A stretch of 64,000 bases of DNA, taken from contig DAOTXW010000041.1 of the NCBI GenBank assembly GCA_034435035.1, forward strand, positions 141,397 through 205,396, written 5' to 3'. Positions 1-7,665 of this stretch are shown in pieces. A program made the translations under genes and the position numbers. Each line of letters opens with the position of its first letter. Position 1 is the stretch's first letter. The stretch is from JAHEME01 sp034435035. Lineage in GTDB: Bacteria > Chloroflexota > Anaerolineae > Aggregatilineales > UBA3940. The notes under the pieces were generated by a model. That model ran no database searches and was not told the origin of the DNA. It saw only the letters and a list, made by a program, of their open reading frames with translations.

Positions 1-641
1 GCCGGCTCCGGGGCGGATGGTGGCTCCAGATCCGACAGCCAGTCTGGCATCTCTGCCGTGAGAGGCGCACTGGCGGACGCCGCCGGCTCCGGCTCGCGCA
101 GCCAGTCGGGAAGATCAACCGAATCAAGCGGGAGAGGAGCGGGCATGTCCAGATCGGCGGGTTCTTGTTCGGCCAGCCAGGCCGGGATCTCAATCTTGCC
201 AGCTGACTCCAGAGACTCAGAGGTGCCACGCAGCCACTCAGGCACATCAGCTGGCGCCCCCTCCTCACTTGCTTCCGGCCGGGAGGGTGCTCCGCCAACG
301 ATGAAGTCAGGCTCCATATGAGCGAAGGGATCGCCGCTGTCGATCCGCTGCTTGCCAGCGCTGGGCCCGATGATGGTCGCTTCATCATCCAACTCTGCCC
401 GCAGCATATCAAGCGGATCGGGCTCATACGGGCGCGGCGGGGACGGCGCTGGACGCTCCACCGCAGAGGGAGGGGGCGAGGGCACAGCCGGTTGGGGTGA
501 CGGCGCGGAGAGACCCAGTTCCTCAGCGCTCAAAGGGCGCAGCCGGGCTCCGCAATGTTCACAGACAACCCGATCCGATGGGTTAGGTTGCCCACACATC
601 CCGCAGCGAACGGTATCTGAATCCCCCGGGGTGCTAGCCAT
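1..641 (-). CDS. Zinc-ribbon protein with PxWL motifs, 3' part cut by window edge
   Basis: The reading frame opens with ATG at 641 and stays open to base 1, so about 213 N-terminal residues are visible and the C-terminus is missing. Residues 13-31 carry two CxxC pairs (CGMCG and CEHCG), a zinc-ribbon. A Pro/Ser-rich, acidic low-complexity stretch follows, with at least four copies of a P-x-W-L motif (VPEWL, IPAWL, LPDWL, MPDWL). The same motif is repeated about 27 times in the protein at 7666-11415. It is the last gene seen of a minus-strand run (2363 to 1) with short gaps. The function is unknown. The zinc-ribbon and motif repeats suggest a scaffold or adaptor, which is inference. Confidence 0.75.
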   Translation of the reverse strand, partial: MASTPGDSDTVRCGMCGQPNPSDRVVCEHCGARLRPLSAEELGLSAPSPQPAVPSPPPSAVERPAPSPPRPYEPDPLDMLRAELDDEATIIGPSAGKQRIDSGDPFAHMEPDFIVGGAPSRPEASEEGAPADVPEWLRGTSESLESAGKIEIPAWLAEQEPADLDMPAPLPLDSVDLPDWLREPEPAASASAPLTAEMPDWLSDLEPPSAPEP

Positions 642-662
642 ACAGTTAATCCCTGTCCCCGA

Positions 663-1298
663 TCAGTCCCGGTAGGGGCGCTCAGCCCCGATAAGGACTC
701 GTAAACCTATAGCCAGAGTGCCCAGTGCAACGCCCAGCAGGATCCCCCTGGCGCCGGCGGCTGCTGGCACACTGATCAGCCAGGTACGCACCTCATTAAC
801 CGATGTCAGCGCTTGCAGCGGCAGCCAACCGACGAGGGCCACAATCAACGCGGCCAGGAAGATAACCGACCAGAGGGTAGGTCTGGTGCGCAGCATTCGC
901 ACGGCGGCCACAACCAGGAAGAACATCACCAGGCTTCCCAGCGCAGCCTGGGAGGCGACTACCACGCTGGTGAACAGCAGGTTCATCACGCTGCCCTCGC
1001 GGTACAGGGTGGAGCCGTCCTGGAAAGCGCTTTCCAGCAGCCCCACTGTCAGTGTGACAATAGCAGCCAGGGCTGTCAGCAGGCTGTAAGGCCAGCCAGG
1101 AGCCTGGGTATCGATCCGGCGCGCATGAACGATCAGCAGATTCAGCAATCCAAGCAGCACCGCCAGCGCTCCCAGGATAATAGCCCAGTCCGTGAAGATC
1201 AGGCGCAGGGCTACCAGCTGGCCGCCGGTGAAAAAATACCCCAGCAGTGTGACAAGGCCCACGCCGATGGCGATTGCAGCAGGAATGACGTATCTCAT
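663..1298 (-). CDS. Integral membrane protein, unknown function
   Basis: The product is 211 residues with about six hydrophobic segments spread along its length (roughly residues 5-24, 36-56, 72-92, 106-128, 138-160 and 180-202), so a polytopic inner-membrane protein is clear. No catalytic motif or recognisable family signature is visible. ATG at 1298 has a GAGG about 9 bases upstream. It lies 11 bases after the 1310-2074 gene and 21 bases before the zinc-ribbon gene, all on the minus strand, so co-transcription is likely. I do not recognise the family. Confidence 0.75.
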   Translation of the reverse strand: MRYVIPAAIAIGVGLVTLLGYFFTGGQLVALRLIFTDWAIILGALAVLLGLLNLLIVHARRIDTQAPGWPYSLLTALAAIVTLTVGLLESAFQDGSTLYREGSVMNLLFTSVVVASQAALGSLVMFFLVVAAVRMLRTRPTLWSVIFLAALIVALVGWLPLQALTSVNEVRTWLISVPAAAGARGILLGVALGTLAIGLRVLIGAERPYRD

Positions 1299-1309
1299 CG
1301 AAGATAGCC

Positions 1310-2074
1310 TCAGCGAAGCAGACCCAGCGTTTGCAGCACAATCCCGGCGACGATCACCGCGATCACGATCCAGCGCAGCACATCCTGCACCAGTGCGCTG
1401 GCGATGGTGGGTGGATCCTCCTGCAGATAAGCCCGGGCCACAAAGATCTCTTCGCCAATCAGCGTGTGATCCGCCATCGCATAGGCAGTTGCCTGCGCTT
1501 CCAGTCGATCGCTGCCGGCTACCTGTGGGATCCCCCGGCGTATACCGGCTTCGATGGGGATCGCCACCTCAGGACCAAAGGCGCCAGTGATGACACTGGC
1601 GCGCACTTCGTCATCGACGATGATGCTGCTGCTGCCTGCTGCCAGGCTGATAGGATCGAGCGCAACCAACCGGGCTGCTGTACTTTCGTGCTTATCGAGC
1701 GTGCCGCGGTTGCGGTAGGCCCGGCGGATGGTGTCGGCCATCACTGGCAGCGTGGTCGCATCCGATGAGGTAGCAACCGGTGAGCGATCGCTGATCGCTG
1801 AGGCTTCAGCCACAATATCGAGCATTGCCAGGCCGGCCAGCGTAGCCCCGGCATCTTCCCCAATGATGCTGTTAGGGCCCAGCAGCACATGGACGCGCCC
1901 GCCGCTTTCCACCGCCTGCCCAACCTGGCTGAGCAGTGCATCATACCCCTTAAGAGGGCGCAGGTCCGGCTTGAGTCCCTGCCGCACCAGGAAATAGAAT
2001 CCAGCCAGCAACAGCCCTCCCAGCACGATGAGGGAGAGGCCCAGCAGATCGGCAACGGCCCCTAGCATCGGCAT
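1310..2074 (-). CDS. Membrane protein, DUF6754-like
   Basis: This 254-residue protein has one N-terminal transmembrane helix (about residues 8-29) and one C-terminal helix (about 232-252). Between them is a soluble alpha/beta region rich in Gly and Ala (for example residues around GPNSIIGEDAG and AGSSSIIVDDE). The arrangement resembles the DUF6754 family seen in Chloroflexota genomes; I assign that from memory of the pattern with moderate certainty. No enzymatic residues stand out. It is in the same minus-strand run as its neighbours, with a 13-base gap upstream and 11 bases downstream. The biochemical role is unknown. Confidence 0.65.
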   Translation of the reverse strand: MPMLGAVADLLGLSLIVLGGLLLAGFYFLVRQGLKPDLRPLKGYDALLSQVGQAVESGGRVHVLLGPNSIIGEDAGATLAGLAMLDIVAEASAISDRSPVATSSDATTLPVMADTIRRAYRNRGTLDKHESTAARLVALDPISLAAGSSSIIVDDEVRASVITGAFGPEVAIPIEAGIRRGIPQVAGSDRLEAQATAYAMADHTLIGEEIFVARAYLQEDPPTIASALVQDVLRWIVIAVIVAGIVLQTLGLLR

Positions 2075-2087
2075 AATCCACTAGCCT

Positions 2088-2363
2088 CTATAGTACGCCA
2101 TCCCATGGAGTCGCTGCCCGGTCAGCGCTGACGGGTGAGCCTTCCAGCATCTCGGCCAGGGCGGTGACCGCGGCGGGATCGCCAATCAGGCTGAACACAG
2201 GCTGCGTGATCCACAGCAGCTGCGCGAAGATAGGCGACAGCGGTGTCAAAGCCCTGCGGAGAGCGCGAATGATCTCGCCAAAGCCTGCTTCATCAGCACA
2301 GCTTTGCCAGAGGTTAACCCGCCTCAGCCAGCGAGCCTGCCAGTCAGCCCGTGCCACGCTCAT
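2088..2363 (-). CDS. Small hypothetical protein
   Basis: This 91-residue product begins at the ATG at 2363. The frame stays open upstream to 2507, but that would overlap the start of the divergent HAD gene, and the extra residues are Arg/Pro-rich and unlike protein. A GTG at 2393 is an alternative start adding ten residues. The sequence is amphipathic-helical with no known motif. It heads the minus-strand run 2363-1 and sits 13 bases before the DUF6754-like gene, which is the main support for it being real. No family is recognised. Confidence 0.45.
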   Translation of the reverse strand: MSVARADWQARWLRRVNLWQSCADEAGFGEIIRALRRALTPLSPIFAQLLWITQPVFSLIGDPAAVTALAEMLEGSPVSADRAATPWDGVL

Positions 2364-2421
2364 AGCCTCAGTATAGAGCAAGATGTCGATCACGGGCAAA
2401 TCACATTCTTGGCGGCGCGGG

Positions 2422-2427
2422 TATAAT
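2422..2427 (+). promoter_or_regulatory. -10 element TATAAT upstream of HAD phosphatase
   Basis: A perfect TATAAT lies 39 bases before the HAD-phosphatase start. No convincing -35 box is seen at 16-18 bases upstream. It lies in the short divergent gap between the 2363 and 2467 genes. Confidence 0.5.
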
Positions 2428-2466
2428 CTCAGCCGTGATCGTCGCGGCTGAGCGGGAGCTTCCACT

Positions 2467-3201
2467 ATGCTGCCACGCCATCTGGTTCTGTTCGATATTG
2501 ACGGCACGCTGCTGCTGCCGGATGGCGCAGGCCGGGCGGCGCTGAAGGCAGCGCTGCTGCAGGTCTACGGCACAGCCGGGGCAGCCGATACGTTCGCACT
2601 TGGTGGCAGTCTGGATCGGCGGACGGTCAGGACTTTGATGACAGAAGCCGGGGTCGCCGATGCGGTGATCTGGGCGCGCTTTGCGGAGCTGGAGCGCGTG
2701 ATGGCGGCTGATCTGCGCAAGCGCATCGCAGCGGGGATGCACCAGGTGCGCCCCTGTCCCGGCGCACAGGCGCTGCTTGATGAGCTTTCCCGTCGGCAGG
2801 ACGTGCTGCTGGGGCTGATCACCGGCAATTTCCGGTCTACTGCCGAAGTCAAGCTGGAGGCCGCCGGCTTTGATCCGGCGCGTTTCCGTGTGGGCGCCTT
2901 TGGGGATGAGGCAGAAGAGCGCAGCGATCTCCCCCCGCTGGCGGTTGCCCGCGCCTATGCCGCAACAGGGGTCGCCTTCACCGGGCAGCAGGTGACGATC
3001 ATCGGCGATACGGTTTCGGACATCCTGTGCGGCCGCACCGTGGGTGCCCGCAGTATCGCCGTCATGACGGGCTGGGCCCGGCCTGAGGAACTGGTGGCTG
3101 CACAGCCGGACTACCTGTTTGCCGACCTGACCGACCTGCAAGGCGTCCTGGAGGCCATTCTGGCTCGCCCCGCATCACCGGATTGGCCCGCTAACGTATG
3201 A
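2467..3201 (+). CDS. HAD-family phosphatase (phosphoglycolate-phosphatase-like)
   Basis: This 244-residue cytosolic hydrolase has all HAD landmarks. Motif I is FDIDGTL (residues 9-15, nucleophile Asp and acid/base Asp), motif II is LITGN near residue 119, and motif IV is IGDTVSD near residue 180. An alpha-helical C1 cap sits between motifs I and II. HAD proteins of this size act on phosphoglycolate, phosphosugars or nucleotides; the substrate cannot be told from sequence. The start is ATG at 2467, preceded by GGGAG about 8 bases upstream. The 3' end overlaps the convergent gene at 3191 by 11 bases. Confidence 0.85.
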   Translation: MLPRHLVLFDIDGTLLLPDGAGRAALKAALLQVYGTAGAADTFALGGSLDRRTVRTLMTEAGVADAVIWARFAELERVMAADLRKRIAAGMHQVRPCPGAQALLDELSRRQDVLLGLITGNFRSTAEVKLEAAGFDPARFRVGAFGDEAEERSDLPPLAVARAYAATGVAFTGQQVTIIGDTVSDILCGRTVGARSIAVMTGWARPEELVAAQPDYLFADLTDLQGVLEAILARPASPDWPANV

Positions 3202-5110
3202 TCCGCGCTATCGCAACTTGATCAGCCGTACTGCCAGTACGGGCGGCGGGCAGCCGCTCACCGGTGGCCGGCTGCCACACGCCGACGGTGATGGTGAAGC
3301 TGCCGTGTTCCGGCAGCTGCAAATAGCGGATATCCTCCACCACCGTACCGGGCTGCCAGACATTCAGCGGATAAAGCCCGGCGAGCGGATCGCCGTCCCC
3401 CTGGGCCACCAGGGTTCCTGAGGAATCGACGACGTGAACGAAAACCGTGGGTGCTCCGTCGAGCGGCGCGGTGCTTTCCCAGATCAGCACAACCTCGACC
3501 GTACTGCCCGCAGGCAGCACACGTGCCTGGCGTAGAGCCAGCGCCTCGCCAAAGCGGGCGTGCAGCGCTCCGGGCGATGACTCCAGCACCCGGCCAGCCC
3601 GGCGCAGCCGCACGGACGGGAGGGCGCTGTAATCCGCGACCAGCACAGTCTGGCCGGAAGCCAGCAGCGGCTCCAGCATCCCGGCGTCTGCCAGTGGGCC
3701 GTAGGTCGTGCGCTCGTAAGCGACCGGCGCCAGGATGCTGCCCACCGTCAGCGCCACGTCATTGCGTGGCATGCCGGTGTGGCTGCCCACGATGTCGCCG
3801 GCGGAAACCTGCGCCGGCAGCAGGATCGCGCCGCCCGAGAAGTAGGGATACAGGCTCCGGGGTGGAGCGACGCGGTCGGGCAGATTGACCAGCAGCAGCC
3901 CTCCATCTTCGGCGTGGGCCACAGCGTCTTGGATCGCTGCGCCGCCTCGCAGATGCCAGCCCACGCCCTGAGCCGCGAACCCGGCTCCCGGCAGCGCGGT
4001 CAGCAGGCTCAGCCCGGCGCAGAGCGGAAGCCAGTGCGGATGGCTGTCGGCTGCCCGCCCAACAGTCAGCCCCCAGGCTGCTGCTGCGCCGGCTCCTGCG
4101 AAGTAGAGAAACCGCGGTGCATCTGCCAGCCAGTCAGGCCGCATGGTGGCGGCCACCGGCCCGATCCCGATGCTGAACCAGCCGGCACAGAACAACAGCG
4201 GCGCCGGGTCTTTCCTCCATACCCACCCCAGGACAGCCAGAACAGTGGCGGCAGCGCCCCATACCCCAAGCGGGCGCAGCAGCGGCTGGCCGAGGGCGGC
4301 CAGTTCGGCCAGCCAGGCCAGCGGGTAGGAGGCGCCGGTGATCAGCACGGTGAGATTCGAGGCTATCGCGGCAGGGCTCAAATCCAGGGTGGAGACCCCC
4401 TGCTGGCGCAGGGTAAGCCATAGCGCCAGCGCACCGACTCCGATGCCGGTGTGGGCCAGCGGCCACCAGCAGAGCCGTCCTCCTGCAGCTCGTCTGACCG
4501 CGATCGCCTCAGCCAGGATCACCAGCAGGCTGGTCAGGAGGCCATTTTCATGAGCAAAAGCTGCCAGTAACGTTGCTGAGAGGCTGAGCGCCAGCCAGAT
4601 CATCCGCGGTGAGCGCCGGAAACGGAGATAAGCTGTGACCGCGCCGGCGGTCAGCAGGAGCGACAGCGGGTAGAATAAGCCGCTGACCCACGGAACTGCC
4701 TGGTAAGCGAAGGGATAGGCTGCAAACAGCGCTGCTGCCAGCACTCCTCCCGCGCGACGGCGAGAAGGGTCGAGGCGATCAGCCAGATCGCCGACCACCA
4801 CCGATGCAGCGGTGTGGGCGATCAGGTTGAGCGCCCGCAGCGCGGCCGGAGTCCACGGCAGGCCCATCGTTCGCGCCAGCAGCCACAGGGAAAAGGCCAG
4901 CGGTCGATAATAGCCATAGGGGCTGATCTGCTGCCATAATTCGGCCAGAGAGAGTCCGTGCAGCCAGGGGATCTGCACTAGGTCGTCTGAGTAGAACGGC
5001 AGCGCAAGGCTGCGCCCGTAGAGCAGCGCAGTGATGGTGGCGGCAGCCAGGGTGGTAAGGCCCACCCGATTCCACGCGGCGGCCGGGCTGGCTCCGGGCG
5101 ACGTCTCCAT
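3191..5110 (-). CDS. Polytopic membrane protein, GT-C glycosyltransferase-like
   Basis: The protein is 639 residues from ATG at 5110, two bases after the TGA of the 5112-7583 gene. The longer frame back to 5176 would overlap that gene and is less likely. The first ~400 residues contain about ten to twelve transmembrane helices. The first extracytoplasmic loop has an acidic pair (FYSDD), as in GT-C enzymes that use polyprenyl-linked sugars. The C-terminal ~200 residues are soluble and end in a beta-sandwich-like module with the pattern FVHV...DPLAGLYP...PG, shared with three other proteins in this window. A role in envelope glycan or protein glycosylation is inferred; no donor or acceptor can be named. 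Confidence 0.7.
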   Translation of the reverse strand: METSPGASPAAAWNRVGLTTLAAATITALLYGRSLALPFYSDDLVQIPWLHGLSLAELWQQISPYGYYRPLAFSLWLLARTMGLPWTPAALRALNLIAHTAASVVVGDLADRLDPSRRRAGGVLAAALFAAYPFAYQAVPWVSGLFYPLSLLLTAGAVTAYLRFRRSPRMIWLALSLSATLLAAFAHENGLLTSLLVILAEAIAVRRAAGGRLCWWPLAHTGIGVGALALWLTLRQQGVSTLDLSPAAIASNLTVLITGASYPLAWLAELAALGQPLLRPLGVWGAAATVLAVLGWVWRKDPAPLLFCAGWFSIGIGPVAATMRPDWLADAPRFLYFAGAGAAAAWGLTVGRAADSHPHWLPLCAGLSLLTALPGAGFAAQGVGWHLRGGAAIQDAVAHAEDGGLLLVNLPDRVAPPRSLYPYFSGGAILLPAQVSAGDIVGSHTGMPRNDVALTVGSILAPVAYERTTYGPLADAGMLEPLLASGQTVLVADYSALPSVRLRRAGRVLESSPGALHARFGEALALRQARVLPAGSTVEVVLIWESTAPLDGAPTVFVHVVDSSGTLVAQGDGDPLAGLYPLNVWQPGTVVEDIRYLQLPEHGSFTITVGVWQPATGERLPAARTGSTADQVAIARIIR

Positions 5111-5111
5111 A

Positions 5112-7583
5112 TCAAGGCTCCACACGGACTGCTCCCAGCACAAAGAAGTCGCCTGACAGATTGCCTTGCGGGTCATAGAAAGGGGCGCGCTGGAAGGTCG
5201 TGAAGCCGTATAAACCTATCTCGATACGATACTCGCCCGGGGGCGCGCCCAGCGGCACAATCAGACGGTAGGGATCCACCACGGATTGGCCCGGCACCCA
5301 CTTGGGGAACCACAGGAAGGTAGGAAAAGCGCCACCCATCGGCGGGGCATCCTGCTGGGCGAGCACCCGTCCATCGGGGCCGGTGAGATGGACAAAGACC
5401 TTGTAGTTATCTGCCGGGCGGCTCAGCGCTGTCCAGATCACCCGGATGCGCACGGTGTCGCCGGGCGCCACGGCGATAGGCTCCACCCAGGGGGCGGCCC
5501 GCCGCTGGCCGCGTGCAGCGGCGACGGCTGCTGCCAGGCCGATCTCGTGATTGATATCGGCGATCAGATCTTCGGCGGCTGGCGGCTCGATCACCGCCGG
5601 GGTCTGGATCGTGATCTCGCCGATCTCAAGCAGCGCAGCCCCGTCGGCGAAATGCAGATTTGCGCCGCCCTGGCTGAGGTTTCTCAGACCGAGGCGCAGC
5701 GGGTAAGTCCCCGGCTCCAGGGTGAACGGCGCGCGCAGATCATAACGCTCCACGATGATCTCCCCCGGCTGCCAGGCGGGGGTGAGGAGATGGCTGTCAG
5801 TCGTGAACAGGTAGCGTGTCTCGTCGCCCAGCATCACGTAGGGGAAGATGATATCGGAGGTGGGCTCGCGCAGAGTCAGGGCAATGGACAGGGGCACAGG
5901 CTGCCCGGGCGCCACCTCACGCAAAGGCAGGTCCACGGCGACCACCGTTATAGGGTCAGCCCGGGCGTCCAGCGTCCGGGCCAGTGTCGGCGGCTCCACA
6001 GCGGGCGGCGGCAGGACCCGGTACAGGCGAGGCCCGACCGGCCGCAGGCGGAATCCTTCCTCCACCAGCTCGCGCTGATATCCGGACACGTAGATCGGCC
6101 CACGCTCGATGTTGGCCCATACATTGTCCACCCAGGGGTGGCTGGATGTAGTTGCCACAAATACCAGCGACACATCGCGTTCGCTGAGGGGGTGGTCTTC
6201 GACCCATGCCTCATACCACAGTGGGGTCAGGTGCTCCCAGTGCCCCAGCAAGACGGCTCCCTCTCCATGGCCCTCAAACCGATCATAGACCTCAGCGATC
6301 CATTCCTGTGCCCCGGTGTAGCCCCGCAGCGAGATCAACGGGTGCAGCCAGGTAGCGCGTGCCAGCGGGATCGCCAGCAGCGTCACCGCGAGAGCCAGCC
6401 GCAGCACACGAGTCTCGCTCGCGCTGCCTATCCGGGTGGCCGTCAGCACGGCTGCCGCCCCGATCCCGGCCAGGATCATCAGCACGCTGAAGGGGGTCAG
6501 CAGGTAGGCCATCACATCCTGAATAGTGTTCAGGATGAAAAGGAGGTTGACTCCCAGCATGACCGTCAGCAGCAGGGCGATCGGCCAGGTGGGCGGGTCT
6601 GCTGGCGAATCGGCAGGCTGGCTGCGCGGGCTTCGCCACAGCCAGGCCAGCCCGGCCAGCATCAGGGCAATGATCACCAGCCCGGTCTGCAGCCGCAGCA
6701 GCGATCCAAAGACCAGCCAGCGATCCGGCTGCTCGCTCAGCCCGAAGTAAAAGAGATTCACGCGCAGACCGCGTGCCAGCACCAGGTCGAGGAATCCCTC
6801 CACGGTATTGACATTGGTAGGGCCGAAGCGCAGCGGCACGGGCAGACTGGCGCGAAGCGGCAGATAGGCCCACACGCTCAGCCCCAGCAGCGCCGATCCG
6901 AGCATCCTGAGCAGGGTGCGCCAGTCCCGCAGAACCCGGGGGCGCACGACGAGGATGAAGGTCGCATACGCCGGAAAGCTGAACGTCAGCAGCGGGTGAT
7001 GAGTGATGCTGAACCCGGCCAGCAGGCAGAAGACATACAGCCAGCGGTCGGCGCTGCCCCGGGAGGGAGCCTGCCGCCACCAGCGCAGCAGCGCAAACAG
7101 GCTGGCGCAGGCCAGCAACGCCGTGATGATGTGCGAGTTGGCATGGATGCTGTGCTGCCAGATGTCCGTCGCAGTCGCCGCAGAGCCGGCTGCCAGCAGG
7201 GCAGGCGCAAAGGCGACCACGCCGGTGCTGCGTGCAGGCACCACCGTGCGCACCGCGCCATACACCAGCGCCGCAATCCCGGCCCCGGCGGCCGCGCTGA
7301 GCAGGTTGGCGCGGTAGGCAATGCTTCCAATGGGAACAAGGCGCTGCCAGACAGCGCCCAGCACCGTCTGAAACGCATAGCCGGGCGGGTGTGAGATCCC
7401 CCAGATATGCGGCACAAATGTGTACTCAGCCGGATCGCCAAAGACAACGCCAGGAGCGAGCGTGGTAGCATACAGGATCAGCGCGCCCGCAAATACAGCG
7501 GCTGCCAGCCAGCGATCGGGGTGTGCGGTGATGCGGGTGAGGATAGCGGTGAAGGTGCGTGAATTGGGATGGATCGCGCTCAT
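5112..7583 (-). CDS. DUF2723-family membrane protein (GT-C-like)
   Basis: This 823-residue protein has an N-terminal membrane half with about eleven helices. It includes the hallmark first loop TLAPGVVFGDPAEY followed by ISHPPGYAF, which I recognise as DUF2723 (relatives include TMEM260-type O-mannosyltransferases). The C-terminal ~400 residues are beta-rich and end in the module VFVHL.GPDG.....PGEYR...GLY also seen at 3191, 58549 and 63518. The likely role is transfer of a lipid-linked sugar outside the cytoplasm. ATG at 7583 follows an extended -10 by 8 bases, so the transcript may be leaderless. It is probably co-transcribed with the 3191-5110 gene. Confidence 0.78.
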   Translation of the reverse strand: MSAIHPNSRTFTAILTRITAHPDRWLAAAVFAGALILYATTLAPGVVFGDPAEYTFVPHIWGISHPPGYAFQTVLGAVWQRLVPIGSIAYRANLLSAAAGAGIAALVYGAVRTVVPARSTGVVAFAPALLAAGSAATATDIWQHSIHANSHIITALLACASLFALLRWWRQAPSRGSADRWLYVFCLLAGFSITHHPLLTFSFPAYATFILVVRPRVLRDWRTLLRMLGSALLGLSVWAYLPLRASLPVPLRFGPTNVNTVEGFLDLVLARGLRVNLFYFGLSEQPDRWLVFGSLLRLQTGLVIIALMLAGLAWLWRSPRSQPADSPADPPTWPIALLLTVMLGVNLLFILNTIQDVMAYLLTPFSVLMILAGIGAAAVLTATRIGSASETRVLRLALAVTLLAIPLARATWLHPLISLRGYTGAQEWIAEVYDRFEGHGEGAVLLGHWEHLTPLWYEAWVEDHPLSERDVSLVFVATTSSHPWVDNVWANIERGPIYVSGYQRELVEEGFRLRPVGPRLYRVLPPPAVEPPTLARTLDARADPITVVAVDLPLREVAPGQPVPLSIALTLREPTSDIIFPYVMLGDETRYLFTTDSHLLTPAWQPGEIIVERYDLRAPFTLEPGTYPLRLGLRNLSQGGANLHFADGAALLEIGEITIQTPAVIEPPAAEDLIADINHEIGLAAAVAAARGQRRAAPWVEPIAVAPGDTVRIRVIWTALSRPADNYKVFVHLTGPDGRVLAQQDAPPMGGAFPTFLWFPKWVPGQSVVDPYRLIVPLGAPPGEYRIEIGLYGFTTFQRAPFYDPQGNLSGDFFVLGAVRVEP

Positions 7584-7591
7584 GGCGCGGG

Positions 7592-7600
7592 ATTATACCA
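7592..7600 (-). promoter_or_regulatory. Extended -10 promoter (TGG-TATAAT), likely leaderless
   Basis: On the minus strand the sequence reads TGGTATAAT and ends 8 bases before the ATG at 7583, which puts the predicted transcription start at or next to the start codon. No good -35 box is visible. It sits directly behind the terminator hairpin of the upstream gene. Confidence 0.6.
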
Positions 7601-7610
7601 CCCCTGAAAG

Positions 7611-7643
7611 CACAGGCGGGCCGTCTAACCCGGCCCGCCTGTG
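7611..7643 (-). terminator. Rho-independent-like hairpin after the TPR/PDWL gene
   Basis: There is a perfect 13-bp stem (7611-7623 with 7631-7643) and a 7-base loop, 23 bases past the stop of the 7666 gene. On the minus strand it is followed only by CTTTC, so the T-tract is poor. Confidence 0.6.
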
Positions 7644-7665
7644 TCATTTAACCATCGGTCAAGCG

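Noticed and set aside
5286..7394. Long open frame on the plus strand (702 codons) opposite the DUF2723 gene
   Set aside because: Its translation is Gln/Arg/His/Pro-rich with no domain; it is the antisense shadow of a well-supported gene with transmembrane pattern and family motifs.
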